Positions 9,378 to 18,226 of a stretch of 34,700 nucleotides of DNA are shown here, piece by piece. Each line of letters opens with the position of its first letter. Positions within the stretch are counted from its first letter, which is position 1. The stretch is from positions 1-34,700 of the forward strand of contig NZ_JAAHHG010000058.1 of the NCBI RefSeq assembly GCF_010692555.1. Direction: 5' to 3'. The DNA comes from Okeania sp. SIO3B5 (GTDB lineage Bacteria; Cyanobacteriota; Cyanobacteriia; Cyanobacteriales; Microcoleaceae). A model generated the notes under the pieces. It worked only from the letters and a program-made list of their open reading frames with translations. It did no database searches and had not been told where the DNA came from. A program made the position numbers and the translations under genes.

Positions 9378-9742
9378 ATTCGCGATCGCCCTCTACACTA
9401 TTTTTTAGTTGAATAAAAAGTCATGTACATGGGCGAACGAACCCTTATAATTAAATAGTATCATCATTTTTTTGAAAATGCAACGACAAAACCTTCAAAT
9501 ATTTTTATGAGCTTCACAAAATGCAAGTGCAAAAGTTAGTGCTAGCTAAGATAACGATCTAAGCAAATAATAAAAAATAAAATCAATTACCCCACAGAAA
9601 TCATCAATTATTTTTCCCTACTTTGTACGGACGTTGTATGCAACCTCCCTACATTCCTTCTCAATCAAACAACATAATTAATATCCTCTCCTATTCGTTT
9701 CCCTAAATGACTAACCACCCCAATGCTCTTAGCTTTTAACAA

Positions 9743-9916
9743 TCACTTAATACTCATATCCTCATCTCCCAGAAAATATTCTGCCTTAGCAATATAACAA
9801 CTACAAAAAGCAACAATCTTTGGTTTATTATCTGGTACAGTAAAAGGTAAAAACATTTCCTTTCCCTCTGCATAATTTTCTATCTCTACATCTACAGAAC
9901 TACAGAATATTAGTTT
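9743..9916 (-). pseudogene. In-frame open stretch following the FkbM stop codon
   Basis: Directly after the TAA of the FkbM gene, and in the same frame, 57 sense codons run to a TGA. The stretch includes KPKIVAFCSCYIAKAEYFLG and ends DEDMSIK. It has an internal ATG (MFLPFTVPDN) but no good ribosome site. It could be the tail of the FkbM protein lost to a stop mutation, a remnant of another gene, or a small ORF. The family is not recognised. Confidence 0.3.
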
Positions 9917-10840
9917 TTACATAATAATTTCACCACGTTGAATTGCTTCACGATAAAAAGAGTCTTGAAATAATATCCTATCAGCTTGTGGTAAAAGTAA
10001 TTCTAGTCTATCAGATTGAAAAAATATTGATGAATACAAGCAATTCAATATTTTTTCGCACAACTCTCCCTTAACAAACAAAAGGTTGAAGAAAGGTTTT
10101 TTAAGTTCTCCTTGGTTTGTGAAAGTTTCTGGATCTTTAACCACATAAAATGTATGTAAATCAGCTTTTTTAAGAGAAAGAATTAAATCTTGTACTGACA
10201 TTCCCTGTCTTTGAAGCAGATAAGGAGTTACTTCACATATAATTGCCAAATTATCTAACTGAAAAAACCATTTTAACCCTCCTTTAATAACCTGATTTTC
10301 ATACCCTTCCACATCTATTTTTAATAAGCTAGGTGAAAGATACTGCTGCCGATCAAAGAATATGGCATCAAGGGTTGAAACTTCTACTTTTTCTCCTGTT
10401 TGAGTTCCAGGTCTAGATAAAAAAGAATGAATCATGCGATTAGAGTTCGTTGATATATTTAGATTCAAATACCCTTGATGTTCACCTAAACCTTTTTGAT
10501 AGCACTCCACAAAAGATAAATCATTTATTTGACAGTTTTTTTTCAGCATCAAAAAATTATTTTTTTCTGGCTCAAAAGCAATAAATTTTTGCTGAGTATG
10601 ATTTTTTTTGAAAGCTGCTGCTAAAAGATGAGAACCAATATGAGAACCTACATCTAAGAAAGAAAAACCGGCTTCAACAAAACTTTGTATTATCAATATT
10701 ATTGTTGGTTCATAAACACCGAATTTTTGAATTGATTGGTAAATTCGATGTTCTGGACATAGCCATATTTGACCATCTAAATAAGAAACTAATGAACAAG
10801 ATTCTTCTTCCATGTGAATTTTGGAAAATTCAGGTTGCAT
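9917..10840 (-). CDS. FkbM-family SAM-dependent methyltransferase
   Basis: FkbM-type enzymes O-methylate sugars or small molecules with S-adenosylmethionine, often in polysaccharide or natural-product loci. The 307-residue protein has motif I FLDVGSHIGSH (residues 61-71) and the acidic motif AFEPEKNN. The FkbM signature LLKIDVEGYE lies near residues 171-180. The last ~80 residues are not conserved-looking. Its neighbours upstream on this strand are an NDP-sugar epimerase-like gene and an O-methyltransferase, which suggests glycan or metabolite tailoring, but repeat blocks separate all three. The substrate is unknown. Confidence 0.85.
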   Translation of the reverse strand: MQPEFSKIHMEEESCSLVSYLDGQIWLCPEHRIYQSIQKFGVYEPTIILIIQSFVEAGFSFLDVGSHIGSHLLAAAFKKNHTQQKFIAFEPEKNNFLMLKKNCQINDLSFVECYQKGLGEHQGYLNLNISTNSNRMIHSFLSRPGTQTGEKVEVSTLDAIFFDRQQYLSPSLLKIDVEGYENQVIKGGLKWFFQLDNLAIICEVTPYLLQRQGMSVQDLILSLKKADLHTFYVVKDPETFTNQGELKKPFFNLLFVKGELCEKILNCLYSSIFFQSDRLELLLPQADRILFQDSFYREAIQRGEIIM

Positions 10841-11326
10841 ATTTACTCTTGATATCTATATAAAATAGATTGTTTGCCGAATAATTAAGGTTTAAAGTCT
10901 CTCCTTTCAAGGAGAAAAAAATAAAAAAATTCCCTACCGCGTCAATTCTCTTCTTTTCAAGGAGAAGTAATTTCAGTTATCAGTTATCAGTTATCAGTTA
11001 TCAGTACCGACCACTAAAGCCGGAGGCTTGAAATACTGAACTGAATATTTTTTCATGCCCTTAAAAGGGGAAGCTTTGGACCTCATTTTTTTTAAAATTA
11101 TTAATTATTAATTATTCATTAAAAAATTCCCTACCGCGTCAATTCTCTTCTTTTCAAGGAGAAGTAATTTCAGTTATCAGTTATCAGTTATCAGTTATCA
11201 GTACCGACCACTAAAGCCGGAGGCTTGAAATACTGAACTGAATATTTTTTCATGCCCTTAAAAGGGGAGGTTTTGGACCTCGTTTTTTTGTAATTATTAA
11301 TTATTAATTATTAATTATTAATTGTC
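10841..11326. repeat. Directly duplicated ~197-bp repeat block with TTATCAG and TTATTAA heptamers
   Basis: The sequence from 10930 (TTCCCTACCGCGTCAATTC) recurs from 11127, a direct duplication with 197-bp spacing and only a few mismatches. Each copy contains four TTATCAG heptamers, the palindrome-like CCCTTAAAAGGGG and a poly-T stretch. TTATTAA heptamers follow (about 11095-11120 and 11290-11322). No gene was seen. Confidence 0.85.
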
Positions 11327-12391
11327 CTACTTCCATCGTTCAATATTCTGGGTAAAAATATCTGATAAAATATCCTTAATTGTGTAATTTAACTTCCAGT
11401 CAGGATAGTGACTTTGAAATTTTCTAACATCAGTAATCCACCAAATATGATCTCCACTTCGATGTGAATCAACATAGCTCCAATTCAGCTTTTTGTCAGT
11501 AATTTCATTGCATAATTGGATAGCTTCTAACAAAGAGCAATTGCTGAAACGACTACCACCAATGTTATAAACTTCACCACATCTTGGAGATTGATAAAAA
11601 TGATAGAAAGCATTAACTAAATCATAGCTATGAATATTATCTCGAACTTGCTTTCCTTTATATCCATAAATTTGGTAAGCAGTATCCGTCATAGTACACT
11701 TCATTAAGTAAGATAAAAAGCCATGTAACTTAGTTCCTGAATGAGTAGGACCAGACAAACAATTCCCTCGAAAGCAAACTGTTTTCATTCCCAAGTAACG
11801 ACCATATTCTTGAACAAGAATATCAGCAGCAGCTTTAGATGCACCTAAAAAACTATGTTGACAATTATCAATACCTATATTTTCATCAATTCCCAAACTA
11901 TAAGGATGAGTAGGATCTATTTCCCAGCGTAATTCTTGTTCAATAAAAGGCAAAGAATTAGGTTTATCTCCATAAACTTTAGCAGTTGAACAAAAAATAA
12001 AAACAGCATCCGGACAGTATTTTTGAGTATTTTCTAATAAAACTAAAGTCCCATTAGCATTAATACTAAAGTCAGTGTATGGGTCTTTACTAGCCCATTC
12101 ATGAGAAGGTTGAGCGGCTGTATGAATAATTAGTTTAATATCTTTTTCATAGGTTTGAAAGATTTGAGAAATCGTTTCTCTATCTCTAATATCTGCATGA
12201 TGATGAATATATTGTTCTTGATAATTGTCTAACAGATGTTGTTTATTCCAAGCTGTTGAGGCATCTTTTCCCAGTAAAACTTCACGCATATTGTTGTCAA
12301 TTCCAACAACAGTAAACCCTTTTTCACAGAAAAATTTTACTGATTCCGAGCCAATTAGTCCTGCCGAACCTGTCACAATCACTATTTCCAT
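11327..12391 (-). CDS. NAD-dependent epimerase/dehydratase (CDP-paratose 2-epimerase-like extended SDR)
   Basis: This is an extended short-chain dehydrogenase acting on a nucleotide sugar. The Rossmann motif GSAGLIGS is at residues 8-15, with the NAD-region motif [11 protein letters not shown] near 90-100. CSTAKVYG (134-141) supplies the Ser/Thr. [20 protein letters not shown] and [14 protein letters not shown] are typical of the paratose/tyvelose epimerase branch. In place of the usual catalytic YxxxK the sequence is HSFLGASK, so Lys186 is kept but position 182 is Leu. The 354-residue length is normal. It probably serves surface glycan or metabolite sugar synthesis; the exact substrate cannot be given. 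Confidence 0.85.
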   Translation of the reverse strand: MEIVIVTGSAGLIGSESVKFFCEKGFTVVGIDNNMREVLLGKDASTAWNKQHLLDNYQEQYIHHHADIRDRETISQIFQTYEKDIKLIIHTAAQPSHEWASKDPYTDFSINANGTLVLLENTQKYCPDAVFIFCSTAKVYGDKPNSLPFIEQELRWEIDPTHPYSLGIDENIGIDNCQHSFLGASKAAADILVQEYGRYLGMKTVCFRGNCLSGPTHSGTKLHGFLSYLMKCTMTDTAYQIYGYKGKQVRDNIHSYDLVNAFYHFYQSPRCGEVYNIGGSRFSNCSLLEAIQLCNEITDKKLNWSYVDSHRSGDHIWWITDVRKFQSHYPDWKLNYTIKDILSDIFTQNIERWK

Positions 12392-12548
12392 TTTTATCTC
12401 CAGTTTTCTATTTTTAACAAGTAATTATTATTGATTAAATTGTAACTATTCAGCTATTAGCATTCAACTTTTAGATGTTTCATAAATAATGAATATACAG
12501 TTTCCCTCGTCAAGGTCAGTTTTTTTCCAATACTTTTAATTCTCCTTA

Positions 12549-12673
12549 TATCAATTTTATATGAGGTTGCATAGAATAATGAAATTCATTAAATCGATCT
12601 ATATTTATCTACGCTTACCTACGGTATATTCTGCTTGAAATATTATTCTATGCAGCTTCATTTCAATTTGGTA
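12549..12673. mobile_element. MITE copy in tandem unit 1, TTA target duplication
   Basis: A 125-bp element with imperfect inverted ends of about 32 bp (TATCAATTTTATATGAGG and the inverse of TTTCAATTTGGTA), including perfect GCATAGAATAAT/ATTATTCTATGC arms. It is flanked by TTA on both sides. Units 2 and 3 show the uninterrupted site CTCCTTAAATC. The duplication can also be read as TA with an extra T on the element, as in IS630/Tc1-mariner MITEs. Confidence 0.88.
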
Positions 12674-13159
12674 TTAAATCTATCAATACTAATTCCTACT
12701 CAAAAAGTAATAAATCAATAGCTGATAGCTGAATGCTAACTGCTGAATGCTTACAACTTTTAGATGTTTCATAAATAATGAATATACAGTTTCCCTCCTC
12801 AAGGTCAGTTTTTTCCCAATACTTTTAATTCTCCTTAAATCTATCAATACTAATTCCTATTCAAAAAGTAATAAATCAATAGCTGAATGCTGAATGCTAA
12901 CTGCTGAATGCTTACAACTTTTAGATGTTTCATAAATAATGAATATACAGTCTCCCTCCTCAAGGTCAGTTTTTTCCCAATACTTTTAATTCTCCTTAAA
13001 TCTATCAATACTAATTCCTATTCAAAAAGTAATAAATCAATAACTGATAGCTGAATGCTAACTGCTGAATGCTTACAACTTTTAGATGTTTCATAAATAA
13101 TGAATATACAGTCTCCCTCCTCAAGGTCAGTTTTTTCCCAATACTTTTAATTCTCCTTA

Positions 13160-13284
13160 TATCAATTTTATATGAGGTTGCATAGAATAATGAAATTCAT
13201 TAAATCGATCTATATTTATCTACGCTTACCTACGGTATATTCTGCTTGAAATATTATTCTATGCAGCTTCATTTCAATTTGGTA
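13160..13284. mobile_element. MITE copy in tandem unit 4
   Basis: This copy has the same length, site and sequence as the copy in unit 1, and the same flanking TTA. It was probably multiplied by duplication of the unit, not by a second insertion. Confidence 0.88.
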
Positions 13285-13365
13285 TTAAATCTATCAATAC
13301 TAATTCCTATTCAAAAAGTAATAAATCAATAGCTGAATGCTGAATGCTGAATGCTTACATTAAAT

Positions 13366-14382
13366 TTAAGCAGGTTTACACCCGGTAACAATACTCCAAT
13401 ATCCAAAAGTCGATTTAATTTGGATGTCAATAAAACCAGCATCCAATAACATTTGAGTAAGTTCTAGTCCTGAATATTGCTGACCTTGAGGACACCAAAG
13501 AAGCATTAGTGCATTATAAGCTGCTGCTGAAAATGGCCCGGTTTTCTCATTGTTAAATAACCATTCGTGAATGATAATTCGCCCTCCCGGTTCAAGACTA
13601 TCAAAACTTTTTTGGGTCAAAAATTTACATTCTTCAGGACTCCAATCATGATAAATTAAAGAGTAAAAATGTAAGTCAGCCTCAGGAAAAGACTCCTTCC
13701 ACATATCTCCAACTACTGTATCAATTCGATCTTGCAAATTCTGCTCAGTAATAAACTCTAGTGCTATTTCACAGATAGGTTTTAGATCTAAAACTGAGGC
13801 TTTAAGATGAGTCCATTGTTGTGTTGCGCCAATACAATGAGCTCCCGATCCCCCGCCAATATCGAGCATTTTTCGATTGCTAGATAGATCCAAAGCTGTA
13901 GGCCAAGCTAAAGCTGCTGGTATGCTAGCAGAATGCATAGCCTTGGTAAAGGTTTTTGCTTTTTCATTTTCTTGTTCGTGGACTTCAAAAAGCTCTTGAC
14001 CTTGATAAACTTGAGTTACATCGTTTAAAATTGCGTGTCGGAAATTTGAATAAGATAAGATATCAGCGTTATCAATAATTAAATCAAAATATTCACAAAA
14101 AGAAGTATTACTGTTCCTGAGTAAATATTCTTTAGCAACTTGTGTGAGATAGTAGTGATGATGATCCAATTTTATTAACTCTGTTACACAAGCAGCAGAT
14201 ATAAGTACCTGGGTTGCACGATCAGTCAATTTTAGCTTTTGAGAAATTTCTTCAAAAGTAAGAGGTTGTTCATTAAGAAGAGCAAATAAATTTAAGTCAT
14301 GAGCAATCAGTACAGGTATACTGATGTGTAAGTTCATTACAACATCCCAAACCTGTCTGCCATCTGTTTGAGGTTTAATCAT
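13366..14382 (-). CDS. O-methyltransferase, COMT/ASMT-like (Methyltransf_2 type)
   Basis: A SAM-dependent O-methyltransferase of the small-molecule class. The 338-residue protein starts with a helical dimerisation domain (VMNLHISIPVLIAHDLNLFA). It then has motif I KMLDIGGGSGAH (residues 171-182), GDMWKESFPEADLHFYSLI, the catalytic-His region YHDWSPEEC, and LEPGGRIIIHEW. The C-terminal YSGLELTQMLLDAGF is the usual family ending. Such enzymes methylate phenolic or polyketide-type hydroxyls; the substrate is unknown. The stop codon sits eight bases from a repeat array, and no damage is seen in the ORF. Confidence 0.9.
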   Translation of the reverse strand: MIKPQTDGRQVWDVVMNLHISIPVLIAHDLNLFALLNEQPLTFEEISQKLKLTDRATQVLISAACVTELIKLDHHHYYLTQVAKEYLLRNSNTSFCEYFDLIIDNADILSYSNFRHAILNDVTQVYQGQELFEVHEQENEKAKTFTKAMHSASIPAALAWPTALDLSSNRKMLDIGGGSGAHCIGATQQWTHLKASVLDLKPICEIALEFITEQNLQDRIDTVVGDMWKESFPEADLHFYSLIYHDWSPEECKFLTQKSFDSLEPGGRIIIHEWLFNNEKTGPFSAAAYNALMLLWCPQGQQYSGLELTQMLLDAGFIDIQIKSTFGYWSIVTGCKPA

Positions 14383-15210
14383 AAGGCTTTCTAGAAAATC
14401 AATCTGAAATATTTCGGGCTGATTTTAACATCAATTGCGTTCAAGAATTTAGAATTTAGAATTTAGAATTTAGAATTACCTCTCCTTGAAAAGAAGAGGA
14501 TTGGGTTAAAAGGAATTTTTTTCTTCTCTTGGTGGATTGGATATGGCGAGGAGAACCGCTCTTATCAGAGCCGCTCCACTTTATATGTTGCGGAGTAAAA
14601 CGCCATCCCATCCTACGGAATGCTCCGCAAACGACCGCTTTTTTCTCCATGAATGGAGAGGCTTTATACCTTAATTTTTCGGTAAGAAAGAAATTGTTTG
14701 TAAAAAAAATCTGGCATTGCTGAATTAAGGAATGAAAGTAGGTTTATAGGGAATAGGGAACAGGGAACACTTAACTGGGAACAGGGAACAGTTAATATTA
14801 ACAAGTAGTTCAAACCATCCAAAATACAAAATCAAAAATATAAAATTATCAAATCATACCCAGAATCAGCAACGCCAAAAATCTTAATGTTAATCTTTCC
14901 CTATCTACTATAGGAGAGCACAGCGATAGAACTCCGTTCCGCTTGCGCGACTGCCAAAAATTGTTCTCTTTAGAAAGACAATTTTCTAAATTTATATAAA
15001 ACTATAGCAATCCTAAATAAGTTGCGGGTAATCAAAAAGTAGATAAAAAAACTGAAACTCCCATCTGTTCCCTGTTCCCTGTTCCCTGTTCCCTAAAAGC
15101 GATAAGATTTTTATACACAAATAAAATAGGATTGCTATATATTTATTGATTATTATTTTTTCCCAACAATAAGATAGTCATATATCGTTGAAACCATCAT
15201 TGAATATTAT
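14383..15210. repeat. Repeat-rich gap: TTTAGAA and GGGAACA/TTCCCTG heptamers, SDR-like site, MITE
   Basis: Bases 14450-14476 are TTTAGAA heptamers. Bases 14480-14690 are an element body with inverted CTCTCC/GGAGAG segments. It contains, at 14611-14632, a 22-base small dispersed repeat (core CGGAATGCTCCGCAAAC) that also occurs inside the tnpB copy at 28720. GGGAACA heptamers lie at 14750-14790 and inverse TTCCCTG heptamers at 15065-15095, so the two could pair. No gene was recognised. Confidence 0.8.
15003..15139. repeat. MITE-like element with TATAGCAATCCTA ends
   Basis: TATAGCAATCCTA at the left and TAGGATTGCTATA at the right are perfect inverted ends. The interior carries TTCCCTG heptamers. 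The same termini bound a longer element at 22410-22794. Confidence 0.7.
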
Positions 15211-15967
15211 ATGTTAACTACCGTATCTTTACTAATCTTATTAATTTTAATAGTATTATTATCTGCTAGCCTAAAAATGAATTTTGAATACCATAAATCG
15301 GTAATTTTTAGACTAGGAAGATTTAGTCATGTAAGAGGTCCTGGTGTATATTTAACTATTCCAATCATTGACCAAATAAAGCAAGTAGACCGAAGAACTA
15401 TTACTGTTGATATTGAATCCCAAGATACATTTAATAATTAATAATTAATAATTAATAATTAATAATTAATAATTAATAATTAACAATTACCTTTCCTTGA
15501 AAATAAGAGGATTGACTCAAAGGAAAAATTTTTCCTTTTTAAGGGAAAAAAAGAAATAATATTTCCTTATATTCAATTCCGTAACGGTTTTAACCAGAGG
15601 TAATTATCAATTATCCATTATCAATTATCAATTAATGAAAAATCCTTGGGGTATAGAAATTGAACGTATCGAAATAAAAAATCTAGAAATTCCTAAACCA
15701 ATGCAGCGTGCAATGGCAAAAGAAGCTGAAGCTGCAAGAGAGAAAAGGCCGCGTATGATTAAGGCCGAATCTGAGTATGAATCAACTATTAAACTAACAC
15801 AAGCTGCACAGGAAATTGCTAAGTCTCCAGTAGCATTAGAACTACGTAGAATTCAGATGATTGCTGAGATTGGAACTGAACAAAATACTACTACTATTTT
15901 GATGATTCCATCTGATATTTTATCTTTAGCAAAAGATTTTTCTCAGTCTATTTCAAAAGATAAATAA
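15211..15967 (+). pseudogene. SPFH/stomatin-like (slipin) gene with its centre replaced by repeats
   Basis: The first ORF (15211-15441) gives a TM anchor (VSLLILLILIVLLSASL) and the slipin start KSVIFRLGRFSHVRGPGVY through DIESQDTF. The second ORF (15635-15967) resumes at NPWGIEIERIEIKNLEIP and ends with the family's helical tail. The intervening ~90 residues expected in slipins are absent. TTAATAA heptamers (15430-15485) and an element body occupy their place. Slipins are membrane scaffold proteins, often paired with NfeD, but no nfeD is present. Because sequence has been both lost and gained, simple excision would not restore the gene. Confidence 0.85.
15430..15634. repeat. TTAATAA heptamer array and element inside the SPFH gene
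   Basis: About seven TTAATAA heptamers are followed by a body like that at 14480-14690 (ACCTTTCCTTGAAAATAAGAGG). The right side (15600-15634) carries related TATCAATTATCCAT units just before the ORF resumes. Confidence 0.8.
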
Positions 15968-16064
15968 AAACTCTCCCAACCTCTGAGCAAGGGGTTGTTT
16001 AATCTAACCTAGAAAATGCAAAGAGGTGGGAAAAATCTTTCAAGTAAAATAAGTATTAATATTA

Positions 16065-16138
16065 GACCTCTTGCAAAAGTTTTAATTAAATCAATTCAAG
16101 AGATGAAATCAACAATTCCCTGACTTCTGCAAGAAGTT
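16065..16138. repeat. Short inverted-repeat element with GACCTCTTGCA-type ends
   Basis: GACCTCTTGCAAAAGT on the left faces ACTTCTGCAAGAAGT on the right, forming an imperfect inverted pair. It ends two bases before the stop codon of the next gene. A solo GACTTCTGCAAGAAGTC hairpin lies at 33991-34007. Confidence 0.55.
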
Positions 16139-16140
16139 TA

Positions 16141-16359
16141 TTATTCTATAGTGATTGATTGAGGACCTTCACTTTTGTCACTACCTACTTCTGTATTAGA
16201 GTTAGTAGTGGCAGTATAACCATTCTGCTTCTCAAGCCAACTTTTGACTGGATCGTCATTAAGATTTAGTCGGAACATACCAGAGAAAAAACCTCCAAAA
16301 AAGGCAACTGGTTGTTCAATTAGTTCTTTTACAACTGGAGTTAGTTCATCTAAAAACAT
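16141..16359 (-). CDS. Small conserved cyanobacterial hypothetical protein
   Basis: The product has 72 residues. The N-terminal half (ELTPVVKELIEQPVAFFGGF, then RLNLNDDPVKSWLEKQNG) looks like a conserved cyanobacterial family of unknown function. The C-terminal third is Ser/Thr/Asn-rich and probably disordered. AGGAAAGAC-like purines precede the ATG. No function is assigned. It stands alone, with repeats on one side and a 464-bp gap on the other. Confidence 0.65.
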   Translation of the reverse strand: MFLDELTPVVKELIEQPVAFFGGFFSGMFRLNLNDDPVKSWLEKQNGYTATTNSNTEVGSDKSEGPQSITIE

Positions 16360-16823
16360 ACAGTCTTTCCTCTCGCTAAAGAATATTTATTTAATCAAAT
16401 TAAATTTTTCCCTCGTATTCTAACGTACTGAATATGAAACTATCGTAGCGATCGCCTCAATTAACTTAATTAGCTTTTAATCGCAGTATCTACGAATTTG
16501 TGGACTGACAGAATAAATGAAATAAGAATTAACCCTTCTACCTTCTGCTACAATTAACTAGGGCTTGCGCTGATAAAGCTAAAAGTCAGGATAGCTGACG
16601 GTAATGGAGCTTTTTATATTCAGTTGATCTCCTAATTTATGGCTCTTATTGGCCTCAAAATACTGAATTTTTCTGCTGAAATTCAAGAAAATTTCTTCAC
16701 ATAAAATGGCCTAAACCCTTGCCTGTCAACGCGTCTCCCCATCTCCGCGTCTCCCCATCTCCGCGTCTCCGCTTCTCCGCGTCCCCGTGTCCTACCCCCA
16801 CCAACCAATTTTTTCACCAAACC
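16360..16823. repeat. Gap with an octamer repeat (NNNTCTCC)
   Basis: No gene. Bases 16730-16790 are a tandem array of period 8 (GCGTCTCC alternating with CCATCTCC), unlike the heptamers elsewhere. TAGGGCTTGCGCTGATAAAGC near 16559 resembles a sequence at 22535. A HIP1-like site lies at 16448. Confidence 0.65.
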
Positions 16824-17492
16824 CTAACTACTTTGGGCTACCTTGGCCTCCTGAGCAACCTGCTCCACCTGATCGTTGGCTAACTCTGCAATAACTTGCT
16901 CCGCTTGTGGCCCTCCTAATTTATGCAAAGTTTGTACCAGTCTATAACGTATTTGCCAATCACTATGGGTAGCAAAAGGTGTTAAGAAAGAAACAGCTTC
17001 TGGGTTTCCTAGTTCCCCTAAAGCACTAATAGCTATAGTCTGTATCAGTTCATTATCTGACTTGAGAGCATCTTCTAGTAAAGAGAATGCTCTTGGTTCC
17101 CCCATTCCTCCTACTACTGCAACTATGCTCATTTTAATTATCCATTCTGGAGTATTCTGGTAGACCTGTTCTAGGTCGTCAAAGGTTTCAGTAAGTTTTA
17201 ATGCCCCTAAAGCATCTGCTGCCGCTGCTTGGACATCTGGTTCGGGATCGTTGAGCAAACAGTTTCGCAATATTTCTTGGGATATTTTTAAATTTTGTGT
17301 TCCTAAACTTGACATTTGGCTCACTGCAGCATATCTAACACGAGTATCTTGGTCTTTGATTGAAGTTTGAATTAATTCAAAAGCGGTAGCTAAATCTATT
17401 TGACGTAATTGATTAACTCCACGCAAGCGATCGCCTAGATCCTCTGATATTAATAGTTGCTGAATTGAATCTGGGGTAACACTCATTGCCAT
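16824..17492 (-). CDS. HEAT-repeat protein, NblB-like phycobilisome degradation family
   Basis: The 222-residue protein is built of HEAT repeats, helical hairpins with the pattern D..VR..A...LG; RVRYAAVSQMSSLG, PDVQAAAADALGALK, ELIQTIAISALGELG and WQIRYRLVQTLHKLG are clear. Length and the start (SVTPDSIQQLLISEDLGDRL) fit NblB, the lyase-related protein needed for phycobilisome breakdown or chromophore detachment under nutrient stress. It could instead be another E/Z-type or scaffold HEAT protein. It lies 95 bp downstream of the CBS gene on the same strand, so they may be co-transcribed. Confidence 0.75.
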   Translation of the reverse strand: MAMSVTPDSIQQLLISEDLGDRLRGVNQLRQIDLATAFELIQTSIKDQDTRVRYAAVSQMSSLGTQNLKISQEILRNCLLNDPEPDVQAAAADALGALKLTETFDDLEQVYQNTPEWIIKMSIVAVVGGMGEPRAFSLLEDALKSDNELIQTIAISALGELGNPEAVSFLTPFATHSDWQIRYRLVQTLHKLGGPQAEQVIAELANDQVEQVAQEAKVAQSS

Positions 17493-17587
17493 AAATTTTA
17501 TTTTTTTTATTTTCCTGGATTATCTGAGCTATAAACTAGAGTAGATTTTTGATCCCCCGCCATAATTAATTTTTAATAGAATCAAAA

Positions 17588-18046
17588 TTACTCACTTGCC
17601 ATAGCTCTAATAATATCCCCACGAGTTAGTATACCAATCACTTTATCATTTTCACCTAATACTGGTAACCGATGAATATTCTGTTCGTGCATGAGTCTTG
17701 CTGCTGCTGAGAGTGATTGTTCCGGTGTAGTAGTTAGAGGATCTTTAGTCATGACTTCTCCCACAGTTTCTCCTAAAGCTTTATGAATTTGTTTTTCATA
17801 ACGAGCTGGATTTTCTAGAAAAATCACGCTATCTAGCAACATAATATAGGGTGGAGGAGTGACTCCGCTTTCTTGCCACATCAAATCTGTTTCTGATACG
17901 ATCCCGACTAACTTATCCTGTTCATTAACTACAGGAAGACCACTAATACGTTGTTCTGCTAATATTTTAATTGCCTCTTTTAAAGGCATTTCTGGCTTAA
18001 CAGAGATTGGATTATTGCTCATAACATCTGCTACAGTTTTAGTCAT
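17588..18046 (-). CDS. Two-CBS-domain protein
   Basis: The 152 residues are almost entirely a CBS pair (Bateman module). CBS1 covers about residues 5-60 (VADVMSNNPISVKPEMPLKE, then RISGLPVVNEQDKLVGIVSE). CBS2 covers 95-150 (EVMTKDPLTTTPEQSLSAAA, then IHRLPVLGENDKVIGILTRGD). Such modules bind adenosine nucleotides and regulate partner proteins; in photosynthetic organisms stand-alone CBSX proteins act on thioredoxins. The 35-residue linker between the two (WQESGVTPPPYIMLLDSVIF) is typical of cyanobacterial homologues. The actual partner is unknown. Confidence 0.92.
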   Translation of the reverse strand: MTKTVADVMSNNPISVKPEMPLKEAIKILAEQRISGLPVVNEQDKLVGIVSETDLMWQESGVTPPPYIMLLDSVIFLENPARYEKQIHKALGETVGEVMTKDPLTTTPEQSLSAAARLMHEQNIHRLPVLGENDKVIGILTRGDIIRAMASE

Positions 18047-18226
18047 GTTTACCTCAGATTTTGTTCTAGTTGGAGTAACTATGAGAGCGTCAAAAAGTAA
18101 AAATTTTCCTTTTTAGTTTCGGCTTCAATAGTAATCATATAAAGAAAGTACAACATACTATAATTGCACCTTTCTCAAATCAAAGTTTACAATGTAACAT
18201 AAAGCTATATTAAGAATTTTTGATTA

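Larger units (their letters stand above)
8191..9545. repeat. Tandem array of ~238-bp units (five full, sixth degenerate)
   Basis: Five units start near 8191, 8431, 8671, 8908 and 9145, with a sixth diverging copy from 9383. Periods are 240, 240, 237, 237 and 238 bp. Full units are highly similar, and each junction carries GCGATCGC (HIP1) or a near match. Each contains, in order, an MITQKL-type mini-ORF, the conserved ATACAACCATAAATCCTCTG block, an 8-codon ORF (MKMFAVFH type) and a 17-codon ORF behind AGGAGGT. The CCTCTG block could pair with CAGAGG at the Shine-Dalgarno site about 55 nt downstream. There is no long ORF. The unit is far too long for CRISPR. The function is unknown. Confidence 0.9.
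12392..13365. repeat. Four tandem ~161-bp units, two of them carrying a 125-bp MITE
   Basis: Units start at 12465, 12754, 12914 and 13076 (CAACTTTTAGATG). The inner two are 160-162 bp. The first and last are longer because each contains the same inserted element. All units end in GCTGAATGC-type heptamers. The last unit runs up to the O-methyltransferase stop codon. No coding sequence was seen. Confidence 0.92.

Noticed and set aside
8191-9545. CRISPR array
   Set aside because: The repeated unit is ~238 bp with no variable spacers between short repeats, and no cas-like gene is present.
15211-15967. Two separate small membrane and coiled-coil genes
   Set aside because: Both halves match consecutive parts of one slipin, and the first ORF stops inside a heptamer repeat.
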